Source: Nocardioides potassii
Lineage (GTDB): Bacteria; Actinomycetota; Actinomycetes; Propionibacteriales; Nocardioidaceae
NCBI RefSeq assembly: GCF_021648885.1
Contig: NZ_JAKJHZ010000007.1
Location: 434,001 to 498,000 of the forward strand
Direction: 5' to 3'
Length of the DNA: 64,000 bases
The position numbers and the translations under genes were made by a program. The notes below the pieces were generated by a model, which saw only the letters and a list, made by a program, of their open reading frames with translations, searched no databases and was not told where the DNA came from. Numbering within the stretch: position 1 is the first letter of the stretch; each line of letters begins with the position of its first letter. This document shows, piece by piece, positions 1 to 8,382 of the stretch.

Positions 1-60
1 GAGGCGGCGTACGGCGTCCTGCTCGGGCGGCAGGCCGGTCTGGTCGGTGCTGTCGGTCAT
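1..60 (-). CDS. Anti-sigma factor (RsmA-like), N-terminus only
   Basis: Only the first 20 codons lie in the window; the gene runs off the left edge. It starts at the ATG read on the minus strand from position 60 and begins MTDSTDQTGLPPEQ. An AGGAGGTG ribosome-binding site sits just upstream of the start. The position directly downstream of sigM is where Actinobacteria carry the cognate anti-sigma factor (Rv3912/RsmA in M. tuberculosis). The product is inferred from context alone, since no zinc-finger or membrane segment is visible yet. Confidence 0.55.
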   Translation of the reverse strand, partial: MTDSTDQTGLPPEQDAVRRL

Positions 61-117
61 CGGGTCACCTCCTCGCGCGGGACGGGACGGTTCGGGGAAC
101 GGGCGTGGGCGGACGGC

Positions 118-792
118 TCAGGGCGCGGGCGGGCCGCGCGGCCGCCCGGTGGGTTGGACGGGACCGTCCGGAGGCGGGTTCCCGTGAGCCGGGTCACCGA
201 CGGGGCGGTCCGCGTCCGTGAGGAGGTCGGCGAGGAGGCCGGCGAGCCTGGTGCGTCCGCGCGAGCAGCGCGACTTCACCGTGCCCTCCGCGCACCCCAG
301 CATCTCGGCCACCTCGGCGACGGGGTAGCCCTCCATGTCGACGAGCACGAGCGCCGCGCGCTGGTCGGGCGGCAGGGTGCCGAGGGCGTCGAGCACCCGC
401 CGCCGGCGCTCGGTGGTCTCGGCCGCCGCGTCCGGGAGGTCGTCGTGCTGGGCGGTGGCGACCAGGGTGCCGCGGTCCTCGACGTCGTCGGGGAGCGCGT
501 CGAGGCGGCGGATCTTCGCCGCCCGGATCCGGTCGAGGCAGGCGTTGACGACCACGCGGTGCAGCCAGGTCGTCACCTGGGCCTCGCCGCGGAAGGAGCC
601 GGCTCGCCGGAAGGCGGCGATCATGCCGTCCTGGAGCCCGTCGGCGGCGTCCTCGGGGTTGCCCATCGTGCGCAGCGCGACCGCCCAGAGCCGGTCGCGG
701 TGTCGGGCGAACAGCTCGCCGAAGGCATCGGCGTCGCCGTCGACGTGGGCCTGGAGGAGCTCACGGTCCGACCGCTGGTCGGGGGCATTCAT
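118..792 (-). CDS. sigM: ECF RNA polymerase sigma factor SigM
   Basis: A 224-residue ECF sigma factor that directs RNA polymerase to envelope and redox-stress promoters. The N-terminal half is the sigma-2 region, with the acidic PEDAADGLQDG segment and the VTTWLHRVVVNACLDRIR helix. The C-terminal half is sigma-4 (GTLPPDQRAALVLVD, then the helix-turn-helix EVAEMLGCAEGTVKSRCSRG). The tail after about residue 195 is Pro/Gly-rich. The start ATG at 792 overlaps the stop of the upstream pseudokinase gene (ATGA, 789-792), which implies translational coupling. The order murJ, pseudokinase, sigM, anti-sigma is that of the M. tuberculosis sigM locus and supports the gene name. Confidence 0.9.
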   Translation of the reverse strand: MNAPDQRSDRELLQAHVDGDADAFGELFARHRDRLWAVALRTMGNPEDAADGLQDGMIAAFRRAGSFRGEAQVTTWLHRVVVNACLDRIRAAKIRRLDALPDDVEDRGTLVATAQHDDLPDAAAETTERRRRVLDALGTLPPDQRAALVLVDMEGYPVAEVAEMLGCAEGTVKSRCSRGRTRLAGLLADLLTDADRPVGDPAHGNPPPDGPVQPTGRPRGPPAP

Positions 793-2729
793 CCCAGCAC
801 CTGCACCTCGGAGATCGTGCCGCGGAAGCCGTCGGAGACCTGGGGCAGGATCGTGAGCCAGACCGTGACGAAGCGCCCCGACACCGCCTCGTCGACCGAG
901 ATGGTGAGCTCGCCCGAGCCGGAGGCGGTGCCGATGGGGGTGAGGCCGGCGACGCCCGTCGGTGCGGTCGAGGTGACGTACGCCGCCAGGGACGTCTCGC
1001 CGTCGACGCTCACCGTCACCTCGCGCACGCCCTTGGTGGCGCCGAGGTCGACCATGATGCCGACGCCGGTCTTGAGGCCTCCCGGGCCGAAGTTCTGCTC
1101 GTAGGTCGACGTGCTCCACGTCGTGGCGGGGTCGCCGTCGACGACGTTGGGCGCGGAGGAGGAGTTCTCCTCGCCGCCGTCGGTGCCCTGCGGGTCGAAC
1201 GCCGAGGCCGTCAGGCCGGTGAACGGCGTGGGCGCGGCGACCGAGGGGCTCGACGTGGTCGACGGGGTCGGTTCGTCGTCGCCGGAGTCGGTGACCTGCG
1301 GCAGGCCGAGCTGGTAGGCGAAGACCGCCGCCACCATCACCAGGACGCAGATCCCGACGATGATCGCCAGCCGGAACCAGCTGCGCCCGGGGACCTGGTC
1401 GCCGGTGTCGTCGACGCCCTCGCCGGTGCCCCAGCGGTCGTCGGACCAGGAGCCCGAGCTCCACGAGCCGGTGTCGCGGCCGACCGGCCGCACACCAGAG
1501 TCGCGGGCCGGGTCGATCGAGGAGTCCTGGGAGGCGTCCCACGGCCAGTAGTCCGGATTGGCCGACGCGGCGCGGCTGCCGGGGCGCGGGCGTCGTACGG
1601 GCTCACCCGCGGGCGGGTCGGGCGCGAAGAGCGGCTTCGGCGGCAGCTCCTCCAGAGGCGGCGGGGGCTCCGGCTTGTCGGCACGCGCGCGCAGCCAGTC
1701 GACCTCGTCGTCGTCGTGGAACACCGGCATCCCGGCCTCGGTGGGCAGGTCGACCTGTCCGGTGTGCGGGAGCGGGGGCGGCGCGGCCGGCGGCTGCCGG
1801 TCGGGGACGGCCGGCTGCACCTCGGTCGCGTCGGGAGCCGCCTCGGGAGGGGGCTCGGACGCGAGCTCGGGCGCCACCGGGACCACCGGGACGGTGGTCG
1901 TCTCCTGCGCGGCCAGCGGGGTGGGAGGTCGGGGCGCCTGGACGGGCACGTGGGTGCCGGTGAGCTCGCCGACGTAGTCGAGGAGCAGGTCGCGGATCGC
2001 GCGGGCGCTGAAGTCCGACCCGTCGCCGCCGGGGGCGTGCTGCGGGTTGAGGACCTGGTCGCAGAGCGCGTCGAGCATGCGGGGGATGCCGGCGCGGACC
2101 CGGCGCGGCCGGAGCACCTCGCCGTGGACCTCCGGTGCGGGAGGTACGGCGGACTCCGACGCCCCGGCCCACTTGCCGGTCAGCGCGCAGTAGAGGAGGC
2201 CGGCCAGGTCGACCTCGTCGACCCCGGTCCGGCGCGGCGCCAGCCCGCGGAGGGCGGCATCCACACCGAACCCGATGATCCGGACCTGCCCGTGCTGGTC
2301 GACCAGCACGTTCTCGGGGACGAGGTGCCCGTGGGCCAGGCCGGCCGCGTGCGCCTCGGCCATCGTGTCGGCGACCTCGCCGACCAGCCAGGCCGCGCGC
2401 CGCGGCGGCAGCGGACCCTCACGGGCGACGAGGATGTCGAGGGAGTCGCCCTGCCCCCACTCGTTGACGACGAAGCACCGGCCGTCGAGCGTCTCGGCGT
2501 CGAGCACGCGCAGCAGCCGGCGGTCCATGACCGGACCGACGCTGCGCGCCGCCTCGAGCACGGCACCCGCCCGGTCGTCGTCGGCCGGAAGCAGGTGCAC
2601 CGAGACCGGACGGTGCAGCACCAGGTCGTGGGCGCGCCAGAACCGGCCGGTCCCGTTCTCGGCCAGGAGGTCGTCGAGTCGGTAGCGCTCGGCGAGCACG
2701 TCACCGGCCTGCATCGACGTCGGCACCAC
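789..2729 (-). CDS. Membrane-anchored pseudokinase with extracytoplasmic C-terminal domain (partner of MurJ)
   Basis: A 646-residue protein. Residues about 10-260 have a Ser/Thr kinase fold, but the catalytic residues are gone: the VAIK lysine is His45 (PVSVHLL), HRD is HGH (HGHLVPENVL) and DFG reads GFG (IIGFGVDA). A Pro-rich linker leads to one membrane helix at about 452-474 (LAIIVGICVLVMVAAVFAY). The C-terminal 150 residues, predicted outside the cell, look like a discoidin-type beta sandwich (DGDPATTWSTSTYEQNFG). In M. tuberculosis these domains form the C-terminal part of the single protein MviN (Rv3910), whose phosphorylated MurJ partner region binds FhaA. Here they are a separate gene 77 nt downstream of murJ. 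GTG at 2729 is chosen because GGGAGG precedes it; ATG at 2714 is an alternative. Confidence 0.85.
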   Translation of the reverse strand: MVPTSMQAGDVLAERYRLDDLLAENGTGRFWRAHDLVLHRPVSVHLLPADDDRAGAVLEAARSVGPVMDRRLLRVLDAETLDGRCFVVNEWGQGDSLDILVAREGPLPPRRAAWLVGEVADTMAEAHAAGLAHGHLVPENVLVDQHGQVRIIGFGVDAALRGLAPRRTGVDEVDLAGLLYCALTGKWAGASESAVPPAPEVHGEVLRPRRVRAGIPRMLDALCDQVLNPQHAPGGDGSDFSARAIRDLLLDYVGELTGTHVPVQAPRPPTPLAAQETTTVPVVPVAPELASEPPPEAAPDATEVQPAVPDRQPPAAPPPLPHTGQVDLPTEAGMPVFHDDDEVDWLRARADKPEPPPPLEELPPKPLFAPDPPAGEPVRRPRPGSRAASANPDYWPWDASQDSSIDPARDSGVRPVGRDTGSWSSGSWSDDRWGTGEGVDDTGDQVPGRSWFRLAIIVGICVLVMVAAVFAYQLGLPQVTDSGDDEPTPSTTSSPSVAAPTPFTGLTASAFDPQGTDGGEENSSSAPNVVDGDPATTWSTSTYEQNFGPGGLKTGVGIMVDLGATKGVREVTVSVDGETSLAAYVTSTAPTGVAGLTPIGTASGSGELTISVDEAVSGRFVTVWLTILPQVSDGFRGTISEVQVLG

Positions 2730-2806
2730 TCACCTCCCGTTCCGGCTCACGTCCGCAGTGCCCCCAGACACCGCAGGCACCGTCCCAGTGGCCACTCTAG
2801 GGACTC

Positions 2807-4438
2807 TCAGCCACGGCGCACCCGCGCCGCGACGGTGTCGACGACGCTCGTCACCTCGCGGATCCGCAGCAGCCGCGCGCCCGCGAGGACGACCAGCACC
2901 CCGGCGAGCCCGCTGAGCCCGCCGCGCAGGAGGGCGACCGGAGGAGCGGGCTCGTCCCCGAGGCCGGCCATCGACCACTCGACCAGCCAGGTCACCGCGC
3001 CGGCGACGACCAGGACGATCGCCATCCGCACCAGGAAGCGGAGCAGCTGCGGGGTCTCGAGCCCACCGACCGTGTGCCGCAGCAGCACGAAGCTGACCGC
3101 GGCCCCCACGACGTACGACGACAGGTAGGCGACGACGAGCATCGGGGCCGTCTCCTCCGGCGGGCGGGACGGCACGAGGGCGAGGGCCACGACGATGTTG
3201 GTCAACGAGACGGCGAGCTGGATGAAGAAGACCCGCTTGGTCATCTCCATCGCGTAGAAGCCGCGCAGCATGAAGTAGTGGACGGTGAAGAACACCAGCG
3301 CCGGGCCGAACAGGGCGAGGGTGGGTGCGAAGGTCGCCCCGACGCCCCGGTCGGCCCACGAGAAGGCCGCCGAGGCGACGTCGCCGGCGACGATCGGCAG
3401 CAGCACCGCGAACGGCAGCACCAGCGCGAGCGCCGTACGCAGCGTGGACCCGACCGTGCGGCCGAGGTCGGCGAGCCGGTCCTCGTGGGCGTACGACGAC
3501 AGGCGCGGCAGGATCGCGGTCGCGAGCGAGACGGTGACGATCGAGTGCGGGACCATCATCACGAGCAGGCTGCTGCTGTAGACGGTGTAGCCGCTGCCCC
3601 TGCCGTCGGCGTTGCCCGCCGACGCGAGCTTGACCACGACGAAGTAGGCCACCTGGGTGGCGACGACGAACAGCACCGTCCAGATGCCGAGGGAGAGCGT
3701 CCGCCGCAGCTCGGGGTCGCGGAAGTCGAAGCGTGGTCGATAGGTGAACCCCGACGCGCGCAGGTAGGGCACGAGCACCAGGCACTGGGCGACGATGCCG
3801 AGCGTCGAGCCGAGGCCGAGCAGCACCTCCTGGCTGGTGTCGAACGGCGCCTGCTGCTGCGGCCCCACCGCCTTGCCCCAGACGAGGAGGTACGCGATGA
3901 GCATCAGCACGGCGATCGCGTTGTTGGCGATCGGCGCCCACATCATCGGACCGAAGCGGCCGCGGGCGTTGAGCACCTGCCCGACCAGGACGTACATCCC
4001 GTAGAAGAACACCTGCGGCAGGCACCAGCGCGTCAGGTCGACGATCGACTCGAGGTGCGCCGCGCGGGCCGGCTGGAGCAGCTCGTCGCTCAGGTAGAGG
4101 CGCAGCAACCATGGTGACGCCACCACGAGGAGCACTGTCACGGTGCCGAGGAACAGCGCCGACAGCGTGATCACCCGGCTGGCGTACGCGTCACCGCCGT
4201 CGGGGTCCTCCTTGATCCGCCGGACCAGCTGCGGCACGAGGACGGCGTTGAAGATGCCGCCCGCCAGCAGGATGTAGACCATGTTGGGCAGCGTGTTGGC
4301 GATCGTGAACAGGTCCGCGCGCAGGTAGGCGCCGAGCGCGGCGACCAGCAGCGCGGCACGGATGAAGCCCGAGGCACGCGAGAAGACGGTGCCGGCCGCC
4401 ATCACCGCGGAGGAGGCCAGGATGCGCTGGTCGCTCAT
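2807..4438 (-). CDS. murJ: Lipid II flippase MurJ (MviN family)
   Basis: A 543-residue polytopic membrane protein of the MOP superfamily, with about 14 helices expected, that flips lipid II to the outer face for peptidoglycan synthesis. Visible MurJ features are the N-terminal GTVFSRASGFIRAALLVAALG segment region, the NTLPNMVYILLAGGIFNAVLVP stretch (recognised by its PNM and LLAGG core), and repeated Arg/Pro-bounded hydrophobic segments to the C-terminus. The start ATG at 4438 lies 7 nt after the stop of the DUF6049 gene, so the two are probably translationally coupled; a longer reading from 4510 would overlap that gene. The C-terminal pseudokinase found fused in mycobacteria is encoded by the next gene. 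Confidence 0.92.
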   Translation of the reverse strand: MSDQRILASSAVMAAGTVFSRASGFIRAALLVAALGAYLRADLFTIANTLPNMVYILLAGGIFNAVLVPQLVRRIKEDPDGGDAYASRVITLSALFLGTVTVLLVVASPWLLRLYLSDELLQPARAAHLESIVDLTRWCLPQVFFYGMYVLVGQVLNARGRFGPMMWAPIANNAIAVLMLIAYLLVWGKAVGPQQQAPFDTSQEVLLGLGSTLGIVAQCLVLVPYLRASGFTYRPRFDFRDPELRRTLSLGIWTVLFVVATQVAYFVVVKLASAGNADGRGSGYTVYSSSLLVMMVPHSIVTVSLATAILPRLSSYAHEDRLADLGRTVGSTLRTALALVLPFAVLLPIVAGDVASAAFSWADRGVGATFAPTLALFGPALVFFTVHYFMLRGFYAMEMTKRVFFIQLAVSLTNIVVALALVPSRPPEETAPMLVVAYLSSYVVGAAVSFVLLRHTVGGLETPQLLRFLVRMAIVLVVAGAVTWLVEWSMAGLGDEPAPPVALLRGGLSGLAGVLVVLAGARLLRIREVTSVVDTVAARVRRG

Positions 4439-4445
4439 CGATCGG

Positions 4446-6758
4446 TCACGGCCGACCGGGGACGAGGGGTGCGGCCGGCGCCGGCTCGTGACGTACGTCG
4501 GCCGGGGCATCGTCGCGGACGTGCTCAGCCGGCTGCTCGTCCGGCTGCTCTGCCGGCTGCTCCTGAGGCAGCGCGGCGGGGTCCTCGCCGGCGGCCGCAG
4601 CCGCCCGCTCCGCGCGCCGGGCGCGGATCTGGCCCGGCAGGCGGTAGCCGATCATCCCGAACAGCAGGAGCGCGCCACCGGCCATCGTGGCCCAGACGAG
4701 CGCACTGACCCGGGCCACACGGATCGGGACGGAGTCGGAGGCGCCGAGGGGGGCACCCTCGAGCGAGGTGACCGAGAAGCGGACGTTGTGCACTCCGAGC
4801 TGGTCGGAGTTCGCCTCGTAGCGCAGCACCGTGCGGGCCGACGGGCCGAGCGTCCGCTCGCCGTCGAGACCGCTGATGGTCAGCTCGCCGTCGGTCGTCG
4901 GGCGCACCTGGACGGTGACGGGCTGGTCGAGGTAGTTGACCAGCGTCGCCCCGAGCTTGCCGGACGCGCTGAACAGCGTCACCGCTCGCGGCGCCTCGAT
5001 CTGGACCTGGTCGAGGTAGTCCTGCGTCGCCTGCTCCAGGCGAGCCGCCGACCGCAGTGCGACGCCAGGCCGGGACCGGTGCTGCTCGGACAGCGTCACG
5101 AGCGCCTCGTCGCGCACCTGCGCCTCGATGGTCGTCTGGAGCGTGAGCACCTGCTCGAGCACGGTGGCCGCGTTGGTGGCGCGGGTGGCGGCGGTGAAGC
5201 TGCCCGCGCCCAGCTCGGCCGCCTGGTCCTTGGTCGTGTAGTTGAGGGCGGACGCGGGCTGGCCGACGGCGTTCCCGGGCTGGTCGGCGATCTGCTCCAC
5301 CGGGACGATGTCGAGCCACGGCTGCTCGAGGTCCTCGAAGAAGGCCGCGGCGTCCTCGCCGCGCCACACGGTCGGCATCGTGATGATCAGCGGTGCCGAG
5401 TCGTCGTCGAGCGCACGGAGCGCCGCCTCGCTGAGCAGGCGCTGTCGCATCGCCAGTGGATCGGTCGCCGCAGTGGGACCGGGACCGCCCGACTCCGCTG
5501 CGGTGCTGGTGACGAGCACCTTGTGCCCGAGCATGCGGACCACCGAGTTGGGCGTCTCCGGCGGGAGGTCGAACGCGCTGTCGCCGAGCAGGACCACGGT
5601 CTCCGGCGCGAGGACCTGGAGCGCCTCGGGGCTCAGCAGGTCGTCGGCCGGCGCCACGGCGGGACGCGACGGGAGCCGCAGGACCTGCATCACCTCGGTG
5701 CTGCGCGCGACGGCCTGGTCCAGGCGGGTCCGGTCGTTGCGGACCGCGGCGGAGACGTCCAGGTCGCCGAAGGGCAAGGTGAGCACGGGCTGGGTGTCGA
5801 CCAGGTCGCGGAACCGGTTGAGCCACGCGGAGGCGGCACTGGCGAGCGCCTGCTCCTGGCCGGTGGGCTCCGCGTCGGGTGAGGTCGGCGGAGCGAGGGT
5901 GTCCCAGCCGCCGGCCGTGGGGCCGCCGTCCGTCCCGGTCGAGGGGGCCTCGGTCGGCTCCTGGCCGGGCACGTTGGGGTCCGGGACGATGGTGCGTGCC
6001 GGGTTGCCGCGCTCGAGCCGGGTCAGCGCCACGAGCACCGCGGGGTCGACGAGCCAGCTGTACGGCGTTCCGTCGGCGGACTCGGCCATGTCGAGCACGC
6101 CGTCGAGGCTGCCGCCCTCGGCGAGCCGCCGGGCCCACCGGTCGAGGCCGGCGACCTTGCCGTCGTCGGTGAACCAGACGGGGCTGCGCACCGACAGCAC
6201 GACCGAGGCCTCCGCCGAGGCCCCCGAGCGCGGTCGCGCGGGGATGAACGTGCGGGCCCGCCCGTCGGCGATGATGTCGCGCGGCACCGTGCTGCTGTCG
6301 CCGAGGGCGTGGATGCCGATCCAGTAGACCCCCTCGACCCGCGGGTCCATCTCGAGCAGGTCGACGGGCACGCTGTCGGAGAAGTACGCCGTCTCGCCGG
6401 GAGCGAGCTCGTCCACGGTGTAGAAGGTGCCGGGGTCGGTGACCCGCTCGCCGACCGCCTGGACCGGGTCGCTCGCCGCGGAGGTGACCAGGTTGGCCGA
6501 CTCCAGGATGGGCTGCGCGGAGGAGAAGGCGTGCAGGTTGATCCGGGTGTAGGTGTCCTGGCTGACGTTGGTGACGGTCCCGGTGATGACGACGTCACCG
6601 CTGCGGGGCAGCACCGGATCGATGGTGTCGATGTGCACCAGGAGCGGGTCGGCCTCGTCCGCGGCAGCCGCTGCCGACGGTGCCTGGGCGCCCACGCTGG
6701 CGAGCCCGGCCGTGAGGAGCCCCGCGAGGGCAGCACGGAACGCGGACGAGCGGGGCAC
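4446..6758 (-). CDS. DUF6049 family secreted membrane-anchored protein
   Basis: A 770-residue protein with an N-terminal signal peptide (residues 1-33, ending around APSAAAAADE). A large extracytoplasmic part follows, then one membrane helix near 690-712 (VWATMAGGALLLFGMIGY) and a Pro/Glu-rich cytoplasmic tail. Its place directly upstream of murJ and opposite cca matches Rv3909 of M. tuberculosis, a conserved protein of unknown function. Location suggests a role in the peptidoglycan export or polymerisation module, but no catalytic motif is visible. Translation starts at GTG 6758, 6 nt after a TACAGT -10 hexamer (6765-6770), so the operon mRNA is probably leaderless. Confidence 0.8.
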   Translation of the reverse strand: MPRSSAFRAALAGLLTAGLASVGAQAPSAAAAADEADPLLVHIDTIDPVLPRSGDVVITGTVTNVSQDTYTRINLHAFSSAQPILESANLVTSAASDPVQAVGERVTDPGTFYTVDELAPGETAYFSDSVPVDLLEMDPRVEGVYWIGIHALGDSSTVPRDIIADGRARTFIPARPRSGASAEASVVLSVRSPVWFTDDGKVAGLDRWARRLAEGGSLDGVLDMAESADGTPYSWLVDPAVLVALTRLERGNPARTIVPDPNVPGQEPTEAPSTGTDGGPTAGGWDTLAPPTSPDAEPTGQEQALASAASAWLNRFRDLVDTQPVLTLPFGDLDVSAAVRNDRTRLDQAVARSTEVMQVLRLPSRPAVAPADDLLSPEALQVLAPETVVLLGDSAFDLPPETPNSVVRMLGHKVLVTSTAAESGGPGPTAATDPLAMRQRLLSEAALRALDDDSAPLIITMPTVWRGEDAAAFFEDLEQPWLDIVPVEQIADQPGNAVGQPASALNYTTKDQAAELGAGSFTAATRATNAATVLEQVLTLQTTIEAQVRDEALVTLSEQHRSRPGVALRSAARLEQATQDYLDQVQIEAPRAVTLFSASGKLGATLVNYLDQPVTVQVRPTTDGELTISGLDGERTLGPSARTVLRYEANSDQLGVHNVRFSVTSLEGAPLGASDSVPIRVARVSALVWATMAGGALLLFGMIGYRLPGQIRARRAERAAAAAGEDPAALPQEQPAEQPDEQPAEHVRDDAPADVRHEPAPAAPLVPGRP

Positions 6759-6764
6759 GCCCCG

Positions 6765-6818
6765 ACTGTAGTTGTTCGCGCCACCAAAGCCGGACTCCCG
6801 CGGGCGCGCACGTAGACT
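6765..6818. promoter_or_regulatory. Back-to-back leaderless promoters for the DUF6049-murJ operon and cca
   Basis: In the 68-bp divergent spacer, minus-strand TACAGT (6765-6770) lies 6 nt before GTG 6758. Plus-strand TAGACT (6813-6818) lies 8 nt before GTG 6827. Neither gene has a Shine-Dalgarno site. No convincing -35 hexamer is visible for either. M. tuberculosis carries a NUDIX gene (mutT4) in this spacer; there is no room for one here. Confidence 0.6.
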
Positions 6819-6826
6819 GCCCCGTC

Positions 6827-8278
6827 GTGTCCGACGCCGCCACGCCTCCGCTCACGATCGTCGAGATCCAGCGCCGCGTCGGCGCCGAGCTCGACCGCAT
6901 CGGGTCCGTGATCGACGAGCTGGGAGCCCTCTTCGCCGAGGCCGGCGAGGAGCTCGCGCTCGTCGGCGGTCCGGTGCGCGACGCGATGCTGGGACGGCTG
7001 CAGAACGACCTCGACTTCACCACCTCCGCGCGCCCCGACACCACCGAGTGGCTCGTGTCGGGCTGGGCCGACGCGGTATGGGACATGGGCCGCGACTTCG
7101 GCACCATCGGGTGCCGCAAGGGTCCGTGGCAGGTGGAGATCACCACCTACCGCTCGGAGTCCTACGACCCGACGTCGCGCAAGCCGGACGTCGACTTCGG
7201 CGACAGCATCGAGGGCGACCTCGGGCGCCGTGACTTCAGCGTGAACTCGATGGCCGTCCGCGTGCCGAGCAGGGAGTTCGTCGACCCGTTCGGCGGCATC
7301 GTGGACCTGGCCGAGCGCGTGCTCCGCACACCCGGCACTCCCGAGGACTCCTTCTCCGACGACCCGCTGCGGATGATGCGGGCGGCGCGCTTCGCCGCGC
7401 AGCTCGGCTTCGCCGTCGCGCCCGAGGTCGTGGCCGCGATGACCGAGATGGCCGGGCGGATCGAGATCATCTCGGCCGAGCGCGTGCGTGACGAGCTGGT
7501 CAAGCTGGTGTGCGCGCCGCATCCGCGCCTGGGGCTCACGCTGCTCGTCGACACCGGTCTGGCGGCGTACGTCCTGCCGGAGCTGCCCGCCCTCGCGCTC
7601 GAGCGCGACGAGCACCACCGCCACAAGGACGTCTACGAGCACACCCTCACCGTGCTCGAGCAGTCGATCGACCTCGAGCACCGCCTCGGCAACGGCCCCG
7701 ACTTCGTCAGCCGCTTCGCCGCCCTGATGCACGACGTCGGCAAGCCGAGGACGCGCCGCTTCGAGGCGGGCGGGACGGTGACGTTCCACCACCACGACGT
7801 CGTCGGCGCCAAGCTCACCCGCAAGCGCATGAAGGCGCTGCGCTTCTCCAACCACGACATCGACGCGGTCTCGACCCTCGTCGAGCTCCACCTCCGCTTC
7901 CACGGCTACGGGTCGGGGGAGTGGACCGACAGCGCCGTACGACGCTACGTGCGCGACGCGGGCGACCAGCTCGAGCGGCTGCACATCCTCACCCGCGCCG
8001 ACTGCACGACCCGCAACCAGCGCAAGGCCGACCGGCTGCGCCGGACCTACGACTCCCTGGAGGAGCGGATCGAACGGTTGTCGGAGGAGGAGGAGCTCGC
8101 CGCGATCCGACCCGACCTCGACGGCAACCAGATCATGGAGATCCTCGGTCTCGGCCCCGGCCGCGAGGTCGGCGAGGCCTACAAGTTCCTCCTCGAGCTG
8201 CGGATGGACGAGGGGCCCCAGACGCCCGAGGCCGCCGAGGCCGCGCTGCGCGAGTGGTGGGCGTCCCGCCCGGAGTGA
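6827..8278 (+). CDS. cca: CCA-adding tRNA nucleotidyltransferase
   Basis: A 483-residue nucleotidyltransferase that adds or repairs the 3' CCA end of tRNAs (PcnA/CCA family, Rv3907c in M. tuberculosis). The catalytic head shows LVGGPVRD (residues 45-52) and the metal-binding pair in NDLDFTT (Asp61, Asp63). The RRDFSVNSMAVR motif and the DPLRMMRAARFAAQLGF motif follow. The C-terminal half has an HD domain (EHTLTVLEQS, then AALMHDVGKPRTR and TFHHHDVVG). GTG 6827 is taken as the start because a -10 hexamer lies 8 nt upstream and there is no ribosome-binding site. The gene is divergent from the DUF6049-murJ operon. Confidence 0.92.
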   Translation: MSDAATPPLTIVEIQRRVGAELDRIGSVIDELGALFAEAGEELALVGGPVRDAMLGRLQNDLDFTTSARPDTTEWLVSGWADAVWDMGRDFGTIGCRKGPWQVEITTYRSESYDPTSRKPDVDFGDSIEGDLGRRDFSVNSMAVRVPSREFVDPFGGIVDLAERVLRTPGTPEDSFSDDPLRMMRAARFAAQLGFAVAPEVVAAMTEMAGRIEIISAERVRDELVKLVCAPHPRLGLTLLVDTGLAAYVLPELPALALERDEHHRHKDVYEHTLTVLEQSIDLEHRLGNGPDFVSRFAALMHDVGKPRTRRFEAGGTVTFHHHDVVGAKLTRKRMKALRFSNHDIDAVSTLVELHLRFHGYGSGEWTDSAVRRYVRDAGDQLERLHILTRADCTTRNQRKADRLRRTYDSLEERIERLSEEEELAAIRPDLDGNQIMEILGLGPGREVGEAYKFLLELRMDEGPQTPEAAEAALREWWASRPE

Positions 8279-8288
8279 TCCCCCTGAT

Positions 8289-8368
8289 GCGCTGTAACGC
8301 CGGGTTACTGGCTCTATCCCCTACGGAGGAACATAGGGGGTAGAGCTCCTAACCCGGCGTTACAGCGC
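8289..8368. terminator. Long two-tier hairpin between convergent genes
   Basis: A perfect 19-bp inverted repeat (arms 8289-8307 and 8350-8368) encloses a second 13-bp stem (8311-8323 with 8334-8346, one G-T pair) and an 11-nt loop. It fills almost all of the gap between cca and the protease gene, which converge on it. A bidirectional terminator is the simplest reading. There is no T tract, and the stem is longer than usual. Confidence 0.65.
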
Positions 8369-8382
8369 GGAGGTCGCCTGAC

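Noticed and set aside
789-2729. Active Ser/Thr kinase
   Set aside because: The kinase fold is recognisable, but the catalytic Lys and both catalytic Asp residues are replaced.
6759-6826. NUDIX (mutT4-like) gene expected between cca and the DUF6049 gene
   Set aside because: The spacer is only 68 bp and is filled by the two promoters.
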